A stretch of 64,000 nt of DNA from Chordicoccus furentiruminis (GTDB taxonomy: Bacteria; Bacillota; Clostridia; Lachnospirales; Lachnospiraceae). This document shows, in pieces, positions 38,296 to 46,066 of this stretch; the first letter of the stretch is position 1, and each line of letters begins with the position of its first letter. The notes under the pieces were generated by a model. The model searched no databases. It had not been told where the DNA came from and saw only the letters and a list, made by a program, of their open reading frames with translations. The stretch is from NCBI RefSeq assembly GCF_019355395.1, contig NZ_CP048829.1:3203001-3267000 (forward strand), in the 5' to 3' direction. A program made the translations under genes and the position numbers.

Positions 38296-38372
38296 AGGAC
38301 AGACATACCCGGGCGGCATCCGCCGTATCCGGAGACGAACGAGCTCTTACGCATACGCTGGAGGAGAATAGC

Positions 38373-38645
38373 ATGCAGAAAACGATCATCACAGTTGTCG
38401 GGAAGGATACGGTCGGCATTATCGCGAAGGTCTGCACGTATCTTGCGGAGCATAACTGCAACATTCTTGACATCTCGCAGACCATCACGGGAGGCTATTT
38501 CAACATGATGATGGTCGTGGACATCACGGCTTCCAGAAAACCGTTCATGGAGGTCAAGCACGATCTGGATGAGATCGGTCAGGGGATCGGCGTCTCCATC
38601 CATGTTCAGAGAGAAGAGATCTTCGATATGATGCACCGGATCTGA
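38373..38645 (+). CDS. ACT domain-containing protein (UPF0237)
   Basis: A 90-residue single ACT domain: [21 protein letters not shown], then [22 protein letters not shown]. It binds small ligands (usually amino acids) and is almost always next to a DUF711/PFL protein, as here. GGAGGA lies about 10 nt before the ATG. A terminator-like hairpin separates it from the PFL gene, although the two are probably co-regulated. Its ligand is unknown. Confidence 0.92.
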   Translation: MQKTIITVVGKDTVGIIAKVCTYLAEHNCNILDISQTITGGYFNMMMVVDITASRKPFMEVKHDLDEIGQGIGVSIHVQREEIFDMMHRI

Positions 38646-38654
38646 ATCCGGGCG

Positions 38655-38678
38655 GCGGGCCGTGCCCGCTTTTTCTTT
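38655..38678 (+). terminator. Short terminator after the ACT gene
   Basis: A 6-bp GC stem GCGGGC/GCCCGC with a 3-nt loop is followed by TTTTTCTTT. It lies inside the ACT-PFL pair, so it may attenuate rather than end transcription. Confidence 0.55.
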
Positions 38679-38743
38679 GTTCCAGCCATCGAGAGTGCGC
38701 ACATGCCCGGCATCAGCCGGACGGAACCGCGCGGGGAGACGCC

Positions 38744-40108
38744 ATGATCAACATCAATGAAGTAACGGAAACGAACCAGATGATCGAGAAGGAGAACTTC
38801 GATGTCCGCACCATCACGATGGGCATCAGCCTTCTCGACTGTATCGACAGCGACGTGCAGAAAACCTGCGCGAAGATCAGGGAGAAAATACTCGGGCGGG
38901 CCGAGAGGCTCGTGAAAACCGGCGACGAGATCGCGGCGGAATTCGGCGTTCCGATCGTCAACAAACGGATCAGCGTCACACCGGTCGCGCTGATCGGAGG
39001 CGCCTCCGCGAAGCGTCCGTCCGATTTCGTCACGATCGCCCGGACACTGGATGAGTGCGCGAAGACAGTGGACGTCAATTTCATCGGAGGATACTCCGCC
39101 CTTGTCTCCGAGGGCATGACGCCGGCGGACCGCATGCTCATCGAGTCGATTCCGGAGGCTCTGGCGGTGACGGAGCGGGTCTGCAGTTCGGTCAACGTCG
39201 GATCAACGAAGCAGGGCATCGACATGGATGCCGTGCGAATGATGGGCGAGGTGGTCGTAAGCACCGCGGAACGGACCCGGGAGCAGGACGGCCTCGGATG
39301 CGCGAAGCTGGTCGTATTCTGCAACGCACCTGACGACAATCCCTTTATGGCCGGCGCGTTCCACGGCGTGACGGAGCCTGATACGGTCATCAATGTAGGC
39401 GTTTCAGGACCCGGCGTGGTGAAGGCCGCGCTGGAGGATGTGAGGGACGCGGATTTCGGTACGCTCTGCGAGACAATCAAGAAGACGGCCTTCAAGATCA
39501 CACGGGTCGGTCAGCTGGTGGCGCAGGAGGCGTCAAGACGTCTCGGTGTTCCCTTCGGCATCTGCGATCTGTCGCTGGCTCCGACGCCGGCCATCGGCGA
39601 TTCCGTCGCGGATATTCTGAAGGAAATCGGCGTGGATCAGGCGGGCGCGCCGGGAACCACAGCGGCGCTGGCGCTCCTCAACGATCAGGTGAAGAAAGGC
39701 GGCCTGATGGCATCCTCCTATGTCGGCGGACTTTCCGGCGCCTTCATCCCGGTGAGCGAGGATCAGGGCATGATCGAGGCCGCGGAGGCAGGTGCGCTGA
39801 CACTTGAAAAGCTGGAGGCGATGACATGCGTATGCTCTGTCGGCCTCGATATGATCGCAATCCCCGGCGACACGCCGGCCGCGACCATCTCCGGCATCAT
39901 CGCCGACGAAATGGCGCTCGGCATGATCAACCAGAAGACGACAGCCGTCCGTCTGATCCCCGCGCCGGGAAAGCAGGTCGGCGATCAGGTATCCTTCGGG
40001 GGACTTCTGGGCCACGCGCCGGTGATGCCGGTCAATTCCTTCGGCTGTGACCGCTTCGTCAGCCGGGGCGGCCGGATCCCCGCGCCGGTGCATTCATTCA
40101 AGAACTGA
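38744..40108 (+). CDS. PFL family protein (UPF0210/DUF711)
   Basis: A 454-residue protein of the DUF711 family. It opens with [31 protein letters not shown] and includes [38 protein letters not shown] and [21 protein letters not shown]. The fold is related to glycyl radical enzymes, but I see no C-terminal radical glycine motif, so it is not a functional formate lyase. Its constant ACT-domain neighbour suggests an amino acid-controlled enzyme. No catalytic activity is assigned. Confidence 0.9.
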   Translation: MININEVTETNQMIEKENFDVRTITMGISLLDCIDSDVQKTCAKIREKILGRAERLVKTGDEIAAEFGVPIVNKRISVTPVALIGGASAKRPSDFVTIARTLDECAKTVDVNFIGGYSALVSEGMTPADRMLIESIPEALAVTERVCSSVNVGSTKQGIDMDAVRMMGEVVVSTAERTREQDGLGCAKLVVFCNAPDDNPFMAGAFHGVTEPDTVINVGVSGPGVVKAALEDVRDADFGTLCETIKKTAFKITRVGQLVAQEASRRLGVPFGICDLSLAPTPAIGDSVADILKEIGVDQAGAPGTTAALALLNDQVKKGGLMASSYVGGLSGAFIPVSEDQGMIEAAEAGALTLEKLEAMTCVCSVGLDMIAIPGDTPAATISGIIADEMALGMINQKTTAVRLIPAPGKQVGDQVSFGGLLGHAPVMPVNSFGCDRFVSRGGRIPAPVHSFKN

Positions 40109-40124
40109 CAGGAAACGGACCACC

Positions 40125-41324
40125 ATGAAGACAGCTGCGATCATTGGCGAATTCAATCCTTTTCACAACGGACACAAACTGATCATCGAAAAAGCCCGCC
40201 GGCTGGGCGCTGACCGTGTCATCACGCTGGTGAGCGGCGACTACATGCAGAGGGGCGTGCCGGCCGTCACGGACCGACATGTACGGGCCGAAATGGCTCT
40301 TCTGGGCGGCGCCGACGTCGTGCTTTCTTATCCGACGCGTTATTCGACCTCATCGGCGGAATCCTTCGCGTCCCACGCGGTCGGCATTCTCGAACGGCTC
40401 GGCTGTGTCGACATGCTGCTATTCGGCAGCGAGTCGGGTGATCTCGCCGAGCTCTCAAGATGCGCCGATGCGCTCATCAGCGAGACCGACGGATATAAGG
40501 AAGCGCTAAGGGAGGCGCTCCGAAGCGGACTGTCCTTTCCGAAGGCCAGGGCGAAGGCACTCCCCGAATACGCGGAGATTCTCCGATCCCCGAACAACAT
40601 TCTCGGGATCGAATACCTGAAGGCGCTGAAGCGAAGCGGATCCCGGATTCAGCCGCATACCTGCGTACGCGAGGGGGGAAGCTATCTTGACGATAAGTCG
40701 CTGACCCGTCTTTCCTCCGCAGCCGCCGTGCGGCACGCGCTGGCTGTCGGAACCAGCTTTCCGGGTCTTTCCGTCGCGCTGCCGGAGGATTGTCTGGAGG
40801 TACTGAAGAAGGACATCGGACTTTACGGGATCACCACCGAAAACGATTATTCCCTTCTTCTCATCGACCGTCTCTGGAAGCTCGGCGAGCCGGAGCTTCT
40901 CGTACACTATCAGGATGTGACGGAGGATCTGGCGCATACGATCGTGAAGCACCGGAACCTCTTCACCAACTTTGATGAGTACGCTCAGCGCTGCTGTTCG
41001 AAGAACCTCACGCTGTCGCATGTTTACAGGGCCTTTCTTCACATCATCCTCGATTTCCGCGAGGATCCGGGGCTGGATCGGGCGCTTTACACCCAGGTGC
41101 TCGGCTTCCGGAGAGAAAGCGAGGATCTGCTCGCCCTGATCCGTGAAAAGGCGGAGATTCCGGTCATCGTGAATCCGCCTCAGGAACGGGAGACGCTGCC
41201 TCCGGATGTGCGCCGTCTGTTCGACGAGGAGATGCGCGTTTCGAATCTCTATGAGTCGGTGCGCTCCCAGAAGTCCGGCGTTCCGTTCCGCAATGTACTG
41301 ACGAAAGAACTGGTAAAAGTCTGA
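40125..41324 (+). CDS. tmcAL: tRNA(Met) cytidine acetate ligase
   Basis: TmcAL (YlbM) uses acetate and ATP to make N4-acetylcytidine at the wobble position of elongator tRNA-Met. The HIGH-like nucleotide site IIGEFNPFHNGHKLIIEKA is at the N-terminus. LVSGDYMQRGVPAV and SPNNILGIEYLKAL are conserved blocks. Length is 399 residues, as usual. ATG 40125 is chosen because the domain starts there. The gene precedes pta-ackA, as in many Firmicutes; acetate made by AckA is its substrate, which gives a plausible reason for the linkage. Confidence 0.93.
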   Translation: MKTAAIIGEFNPFHNGHKLIIEKARRLGADRVITLVSGDYMQRGVPAVTDRHVRAEMALLGGADVVLSYPTRYSTSSAESFASHAVGILERLGCVDMLLFGSESGDLAELSRCADALISETDGYKEALREALRSGLSFPKARAKALPEYAEILRSPNNILGIEYLKALKRSGSRIQPHTCVREGGSYLDDKSLTRLSSAAAVRHALAVGTSFPGLSVALPEDCLEVLKKDIGLYGITTENDYSLLLIDRLWKLGEPELLVHYQDVTEDLAHTIVKHRNLFTNFDEYAQRCCSKNLTLSHVYRAFLHIILDFREDPGLDRALYTQVLGFRRESEDLLALIREKAEIPVIVNPPQERETLPPDVRRLFDEEMRVSNLYESVRSQKSGVPFRNVLTKELVKV

Positions 41325-41331
41325 TTATCGC

Positions 41332-41359
41332 TTGTCGTTTGCAGACCGCGCGATATAAT
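41332..41359 (+). promoter_or_regulatory. Promoter of pta-ackA
   Basis: TTGTCG (41332-41337), a 16-bp spacer and TATAAT (41354-41359) lie 40 bp before the pta start. Confidence 0.6.
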
Positions 41360-41399
41360 GGAATATATGTATACAAAAGTGAAAGGAGAGTATGACACG

Positions 41400-42395
41400 A
41401 TGGGATTTATTGATGAGATCAAGGCGAAGGCAAAGGCTGATCTGAAGACGATCGTTCTTCCGGAGTCGATGGACAAAAGAACGTTCGAGGCGGCGGAGAA
41501 GATTCTGAAGGAGGGCATCGCCCGTCTCGTGATCATCGGCACGCCTGAGGAGATCGAGAAGAACGGGAAAGGCTTCGATCTGACGGGGGCTGTCTTTGTC
41601 GATCCGTTCAACGATCCGAACAAGCAGAAGTATATCGACAAGTTCGTCGAGCTCCGTGCAAAGAAGGGCGTCACGCCGGAGAGCGCGAAGGAGCAGATGG
41701 AGAAGGATTATATGTACTATGCCTGCCTGATGTGCAAGTGCGGCGACGCGGACGGCGTGGTTTCCGGCGCCTGCCACTCCACGGGCAATACGATCCGTCC
41801 GGCGCTTCAGCTTCTCAAGACGAAGCCGGGCGTTCATTCGGTCAGCGGCTTCTTCCTGATGGAGGTTCCGGACTGCGACATGGGCGAAAACGGACGCTTC
41901 GTCTTCGCCGACTGCGCGGTGAATACGGATTTCGATTCCGAGAAGCTGGCTGAGATCGCGGCTCTGTCGGCTGCCTCTTTCCGCAGCTTTGTCGGCGCCG
42001 AGCCGAAGGTCGCGATGCTTTCCTATTCGACGAAGGGCAGCGCGAAGCATGACGACGTGACCAAGGTGGCCGATGCCGTGAAGATCGCGCATGAGAAGTA
42101 CCCGGATATCGCGCTGGACGGCGAGCTTCAGCTTGACGCGGCGCTGGTTCCGTCCGTCGCGGCTCTGAAGGCGCCGGGCAGCTCTGTGGCAGGACATGCC
42201 AACACCCTTGTCTTCCCGAGCCTTGAGGCGGGCAATATCGGCTACAAGCTGGTCCAGCGGCTCGCGAAGGCCAACGCCTACGGCCCGGTGCTTCAGGGCC
42301 TCGCGATGCCGGTCAATGACCTCAGCCGCGGATGCTACGCGGACGACATCGTCGGCGTGGTCGCGATGACCGCGGTTCAGGCGCAGATGCAGTAA
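41400..42395 (+). CDS. pta: Phosphate acetyltransferase
   Basis: Pta converts acetyl-CoA and phosphate into acetyl phosphate. The 331-residue short form opens MGFIDEIKAKAKADLKTIVLPES. DADGVVSGACHSTGNTIRPALQ, SYSTKGSAKHDDV, GELQLDAALVP and VFPSLEAGNIGYKLVQRL are the conserved active-site stretches. ATG 41400 is preferred over the in-frame ATGs at 41358 and 41367, which sit in the promoter region. It is 30 bp upstream of ackA: together they give acetate and one ATP, the standard fermentative exit. Confidence 0.97.
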   Translation: MGFIDEIKAKAKADLKTIVLPESMDKRTFEAAEKILKEGIARLVIIGTPEEIEKNGKGFDLTGAVFVDPFNDPNKQKYIDKFVELRAKKGVTPESAKEQMEKDYMYYACLMCKCGDADGVVSGACHSTGNTIRPALQLLKTKPGVHSVSGFFLMEVPDCDMGENGRFVFADCAVNTDFDSEKLAEIAALSAASFRSFVGAEPKVAMLSYSTKGSAKHDDVTKVADAVKIAHEKYPDIALDGELQLDAALVPSVAALKAPGSSVAGHANTLVFPSLEAGNIGYKLVQRLAKANAYGPVLQGLAMPVNDLSRGCYADDIVGVVAMTAVQAQMQ

Positions 42396-42425
42396 AGAAG
42401 AAATGAAGAAGGAGAAAAAGACAAG

Positions 42426-43622
42426 ATGAAAGTACTGGTCATTAATGCCGGCAGTTCCTCGCTGAAATATCAGCTGATCGATATGGAGGACGAATCCGTC
42501 AGAGCGAAGGGACTCTGCGAGCGCATCGGGATTGAAGGATCCCGTCTGACCCACAAGGTTCCCGGCAAAGAGGATTTTGTCGTGGAGGAGCCGATGCCGA
42601 CCCATCAGACCGCGATTGAGCTGGTTCTCAGGGCGCTGATCGACCCGGAGCATGGTGTGGTGAAGTCCGTCGATGAGATCGATGCCATCGGCCACCGGGT
42701 ACTGCACGGGGGCTCCACCTATACGGAGTCGACGCGCGTGAATGAGGACGTGAAGAAGGTGATCCGTGAATGCTTTGATCTCGGACCGCTTCATAACCCG
42801 GCCAACCTGATGGGCATCGAGGCGTGCGAGAAGGCGATGCCGGGCAAGCCGAACGTCGCGGTCTTCGACACGGCCTTCGGCATGAGCCTCAAGCCGTTCG
42901 CTTACCGCTACGCGATTCCGGAGGAGTACTACACGAAGTACAAGATCCGCCGCTACGGCTTCCACGGGACAAGCCATATGTATGTGTCCGCGGAGACGAT
43001 CAAGTATCTCAATCTCCCGGAAGGCCACCAGAGAGTCATCGTCTGCCATCTCGGCAACGGTTCCTCCATCTCCGCCAGCATCGGCGGCAAGGCGGTCGAC
43101 ACGTCTATGGGTCTGACCCCGCTTGAGGGCCTGGTCATGGGCACCCGCTCGGGCGACATCGATCCGGCCGTCGTTCAGTTCATCTGCGATCATGAGCATA
43201 TCTCTGTCGATGAGATGCTGACGATTCTCAACAAGAAGTCCGGAGTCTACGCGCTGTCCGGCAACCTCTCCAGCGACTTCCGGGATCTCGCAAAGGCCTC
43301 TTCGGAAGGCAACGAGAAGGCCACACTGGCTCTGGATGCGTTCCGCCACAAGGTCGTGAAGACGATCGGCGGCTATCTCGGCGTGCTGAACGGCGCCGAC
43401 GCCATCGCCTTTGCCGGCGGTATCGGCGAGAATGACGCCGAGATGCGCGCGGATATTATGAAGCAGTTCACCTACGCGGGGATCCGGATCGATCCGGAAG
43501 CCAACCGGGTACGCGGGAAGCGGGCTGTGATTTCCACCCCCGACTCCACCGTGAAGGTCATCGTGCTGCCGACCAACGAAGAGCTGGCCATCGCGCGCGA
43601 GACGGTTCGTCTGACGCAGTGA
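42426..43622 (+). CDS. ackA: Acetate kinase
   Basis: AckA makes ATP and acetate from acetyl phosphate and ADP. The 398-residue protein has KVLVINAGSSSLKYQLIDM, GHRVLHGGSTYT, FDTAFG, YGFHGTSHMYVS and HLGNGSSISAS (catalytic histidine region), and FAGGIGENDAEMRADI near the C-terminus. These are all standard ASKHA-fold signatures. AGGAG lies just before ATG 42426. It shares a promoter with pta. No terminator follows, but a separate strong promoter starts rpmF 40 bp later. Confidence 0.97.
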   Translation: MKVLVINAGSSSLKYQLIDMEDESVRAKGLCERIGIEGSRLTHKVPGKEDFVVEEPMPTHQTAIELVLRALIDPEHGVVKSVDEIDAIGHRVLHGGSTYTESTRVNEDVKKVIRECFDLGPLHNPANLMGIEACEKAMPGKPNVAVFDTAFGMSLKPFAYRYAIPEEYYTKYKIRRYGFHGTSHMYVSAETIKYLNLPEGHQRVIVCHLGNGSSISASIGGKAVDTSMGLTPLEGLVMGTRSGDIDPAVVQFICDHEHISVDEMLTILNKKSGVYALSGNLSSDFRDLAKASSEGNEKATLALDAFRHKVVKTIGGYLGVLNGADAIAFAGGIGENDAEMRADIMKQFTYAGIRIDPEANRVRGKRAVISTPDSTVKVIVLPTNEELAIARETVRLTQ

Positions 43623-43662
43623 TCCGGTTTGCAGAGAATGCAGGTTCAGGCCACAAAAGTGG

Positions 43663-43692
43663 TTGACAAAGGGTTTCCATGCCCTGTATAAT
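43663..43692 (+). promoter_or_regulatory. Strong promoter of rpmF
   Basis: Perfect TTGACA (43663-43668) and TATAAT (43687-43692) hexamers with an 18-bp spacer, 28 bp before ATG 43721. The strength suits a ribosomal protein gene. Confidence 0.9.
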
Positions 43693-43720
43693 ACAAAAAG
43701 TGCGTTAAGGAGGTGTGAAA

Positions 43721-43906
43721 ATGTCCATTTGTCCGAAGAACAAACATTGCTCTGCACGGCGCGACAAGACGAGAGCTCATTGGAAGATGAGCCATCCGAC
43801 ACTGGTCAAGTGCCCGAAATGCGGCGCATTGATGATGCCGCACAGAGTCTGCAAAGCCTGCGGAACTTACAATAAACGCGAAATCGTGAAACAGGCTGAA
43901 GACTGA
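43721..43906 (+). CDS. rpmF: 50S ribosomal protein L32
   Basis: A 61-residue basic protein of the large subunit. SICPKNKHCSARRDKTRAHWKM is the L32 N-terminus. KCPKCGALMMPHRVCKACGTY gives the C4 zinc ribbon, so this is the zinc-binding version. AAGGAGG lies 10 nt before ATG 43721; an in-frame GTG at 43715 is not needed. The yceD/DUF177 gene that usually precedes rpmF in Firmicutes is absent. It has its own promoter and terminator. Confidence 0.97.
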   Translation: MSICPKNKHCSARRDKTRAHWKMSHPTLVKCPKCGALMMPHRVCKACGTYNKREIVKQAED

Positions 43907-43932
43907 TTTTAATCTGCAGAAACAAGCATGCG

Positions 43933-43970
43933 AAAAGCTGCCGCCGTCTGAATCGGCGGCAGCTTTTTCC
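43933..43970 (+). terminator. Terminator of rpmF
   Basis: A 14-bp stem AAAAGCTGCCGCCG/CGGCGGCAGCTTTT (43933-43946, 43954-43967) with a 7-nt loop and T-run. Confidence 0.92.
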
Positions 43971-44093
43971 ATTCGTTCAGGAGTACCAGATATCATAATT
44001 GCGCCGGAAACAGCATGCACCGCTTCCCGCCCGGCGCGGACGACATCCGCGCAGACGAACCGCCGGGAAGCGGAGCCGGAAAGGAGTCATCTC

Positions 44094-45134
44094 ATGGATA
44101 TCATCAGAGTCGCGGTCGACGCGATGGGCGGCGATCACGCCCCGGAAGCTCCGGTCAGAGGAGCCATAGAGGCCGTTACGGAAAACGAGCAGCTCCGGAT
44201 CATCCTTCTCGGCGACGAGCCGGCGATCCGTTCCATCATCGGAACGTTGCATTACCCGGAAGACAGGGTGACGGTCCAGCACTGCACGGAGCGGATCGAG
44301 ATGGCCGAGCCGCCGGTGGCTGCCATCCAGAAGAAAAAGGATTCTTCCATTGTCCGGGGCATGATGATGCTTCGGCGCGGAGAGGCGGACGCGTTTGTCT
44401 CGGCCGGATCCACCGGCGCCGTGCTGGTAGGGGGGCAGGTGCTGGTCGGCCGGATCCGGGGTGTGGAGCGGCCGCCGTTGGGCGCACTGATGCCGACTGA
44501 AAAAGGCATGTCTCTTCTGATCGACTGCGGCGCCAACGTGGACGCCCGGCCGGCCTGGCTTCTTCAGTTTGCGGAGATGGGATCCATCTATGTGGAGCAC
44601 GCCCTCGGCATTCCCCATCCGACCGTCGGCATCCTCAACATCGGCGCGGAAGAGGAGAAGGGAAACGCCCTCGTGAAGGAAACGATTCCGCTTCTGAAGG
44701 AATGCGGAAGTATCAATTTCATCGGGTCGGTGGAAGCGAGAGACATTCCCGCCGGCGCGGCGGACGTCATCGTGACGGATGCGTTCAGCGGAAACATCGT
44801 CATGAAGATGTACGAAGGCACCGCGACGACGATCTACCGGATTGCGAAGAACGGACTCAAAAAATCGGTTCCCGGCATGCTCGGCGGACTTCTGGCCAAG
44901 GGCACGCTGAAAAAGGCGCTGAAGGATTTCGATGCGTCGAAATATGGCGGAGCGCCGCTTCTCGGTCTGAAAGGACTGGTCGTCAAGGCGCACGGAAGCT
45001 CCCAGGATACCGAATTCCGGATCGCCGTGAATCAGTGCGGGATTTTCTACAGGGAGAACATCAACGGTCTGATCAAAGAACGGATGGAGGCAGAGAGCGC
45101 GAAGATCCGCGCGCTGAAGCAGAATGGAAACTGA
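44094..45134 (+). CDS. plsX: Phosphate acyltransferase
   Basis: PlsX converts acyl-ACP to acyl-phosphate for phospholipid synthesis with PlsY. The 346-residue protein starts IIRVAVDAMGGDHAPEAPVRGA. It has VSAGSTGAVLVGGQ, GCNV-like DCGANVDARP, and TDAFSGNIVMKMYEG. AAAGGAG lies 8 nt before ATG 44094. It begins the plsX-acp-rnc-smc-ftsY unit, overlapping acp by 11 bp. Since its substrate is acyl-ACP, its neighbour's lack of the attachment serine is notable. Confidence 0.95.
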   Translation: MDIIRVAVDAMGGDHAPEAPVRGAIEAVTENEQLRIILLGDEPAIRSIIGTLHYPEDRVTVQHCTERIEMAEPPVAAIQKKKDSSIVRGMMMLRRGEADAFVSAGSTGAVLVGGQVLVGRIRGVERPPLGALMPTEKGMSLLIDCGANVDARPAWLLQFAEMGSIYVEHALGIPHPTVGILNIGAEEEKGNALVKETIPLLKECGSINFIGSVEARDIPAGAADVIVTDAFSGNIVMKMYEGTATTIYRIAKNGLKKSVPGMLGGLLAKGTLKKALKDFDASKYGGAPLLGLKGLVVKAHGSSQDTEFRIAVNQCGIFYRENINGLIKERMEAESAKIRALKQNGN

Positions 45135-45345
45135 GATCGTCATCGGAATCGCCGCCGGAGTTCTCGGCGTGGAAGCGGAATCGCTCCGCAGCTCGACGGA
45201 TCTGGTCCGCGACCTCGGCGCGGACAATCTTGACCTTTTCGCGATCGCGGTAGCAGTCGAGGAGAAGATCCGTCGGCCGCTGGACAGGGAAAAGCTGCAC
45301 ACAGCGCGGACAATCGGAGAGATCGCCGCGCTGATGACGGCATAA
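45124..45345 (+). CDS. Acyl carrier protein-like protein lacking the phosphopantetheine serine
   Basis: A 73-residue ACP fold in the normal acpP position between plsX and rnc. Motif 2 reads DLGADNLDLF, where functional ACPs read DLGADSLD. Residue 35 is asparagine, encoded by AAT at 45226-45228; a single base change from AGT would restore serine. No other serine lies nearby, so holo-ACP synthase should not be able to attach 4'-phosphopantetheine. Helices I, III and IV keep an ACP-like pattern, but helix II is altered (FAIAVAVEEKI for the usual VELVMALEEEF), with fewer acidic residues. The frame is intact and tightly coupled to plsX. It is either a non-carrier regulator or a decaying duplicate; the working ACP must be elsewhere. 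Confidence 0.85.
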   Translation: METEIVIGIAAGVLGVEAESLRSSTDLVRDLGADNLDLFAIAVAVEEKIRRPLDREKLHTARTIGEIAALMTA

Positions 45346-45361
45346 GACAGCAGGACACGAG

Positions 45362-46048
45362 ATGAAAAATTTACATGAGCTGGAGAAGGCCTGCGGCTAT
45401 GTATTCCGCGACCCGTCTCTTCTGACGATGGCGGTGACCCATACTTCCTATGCGAATGAGCACCGCCGGAACAAAACGGAACACAATGAACGGCTCGAAT
45501 ATCTCGGCGATGCGATTCTGGATCTCGTCGCCGCCGAGTATCTCTACCGGAAATATCCGGAAAAGCAGGAAGGCGAACTGAGCAAGATGAGGGCCAGTAT
45601 GGTCAGCGAACAGCCGCTGGCGAAGTGCGCCCGCGACATCGGACTGCCTTCCTATCTTTTTCTCGGCAAAGGCGAGGAGATGATGGGCGGACGGGAGAAG
45701 GATTCCATTATCTCGGATGCCACGGAGGCCGTGATCGGAGCGATCTATCTCGACGGCGGTTTTGACGAGGCCAGACGCTTCGTGATGAAGCATGTTCTGC
45801 TTGATCTGGACAAGGAGGATCTCTTTACTGATGTGCGGACGCCGCTGCAGGAAATCTTTCAGGACAGGCAGAAGCAGGTGCTTTACCATGTGACAGGCGA
45901 AAGCGGACCGGACCACGACAAACGCTTCGAGGTCACAGCCTATGTGGACGGTCAGAAAATCGGGAGCGGATGGGGCAGAACGAAGAAGGCCGCAGCCCAG
46001 AGCGCCGCGCAGGACGCCATGAACCGGATCGGACGGAAGAACGGGTAA
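45362..46048 (+). CDS. rnc: Ribonuclease III
   Basis: RNase III cleaves double-stranded RNA in rRNA processing and mRNA turnover. The 228-residue protein has the catalytic motif HNERLEYLGDAILDLVAAEYL and the second acidic site DATEAVIGAIYLDGG. A C-terminal double-stranded RNA-binding domain begins near DVRTPLQEIFQDR and contains GSGWGRTKKAAAQSAAQDA. It is 16 bp after the ACP-like gene and followed by smc after 18 bp, the conserved order. Confidence 0.97.
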   Translation: MKNLHELEKACGYVFRDPSLLTMAVTHTSYANEHRRNKTEHNERLEYLGDAILDLVAAEYLYRKYPEKQEGELSKMRASMVSEQPLAKCARDIGLPSYLFLGKGEEMMGGREKDSIISDATEAVIGAIYLDGGFDEARRFVMKHVLLDLDKEDLFTDVRTPLQEIFQDRQKQVLYHVTGESGPDHDKRFEVTAYVDGQKIGSGWGRTKKAAAQSAAQDAMNRIGRKNG

Positions 46049-46066
46049 GGAGAAGACAGAGCGCAG

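Noticed and set aside
41325-43802. A very long open frame on the minus strand across pta and ackA (about 825 codons)
   Set aside because: It is the exact shadow of two unmistakable genes. High GC codon bias removes stops from this antisense frame; the translation has no recognisable domain and no ribosome binding site.
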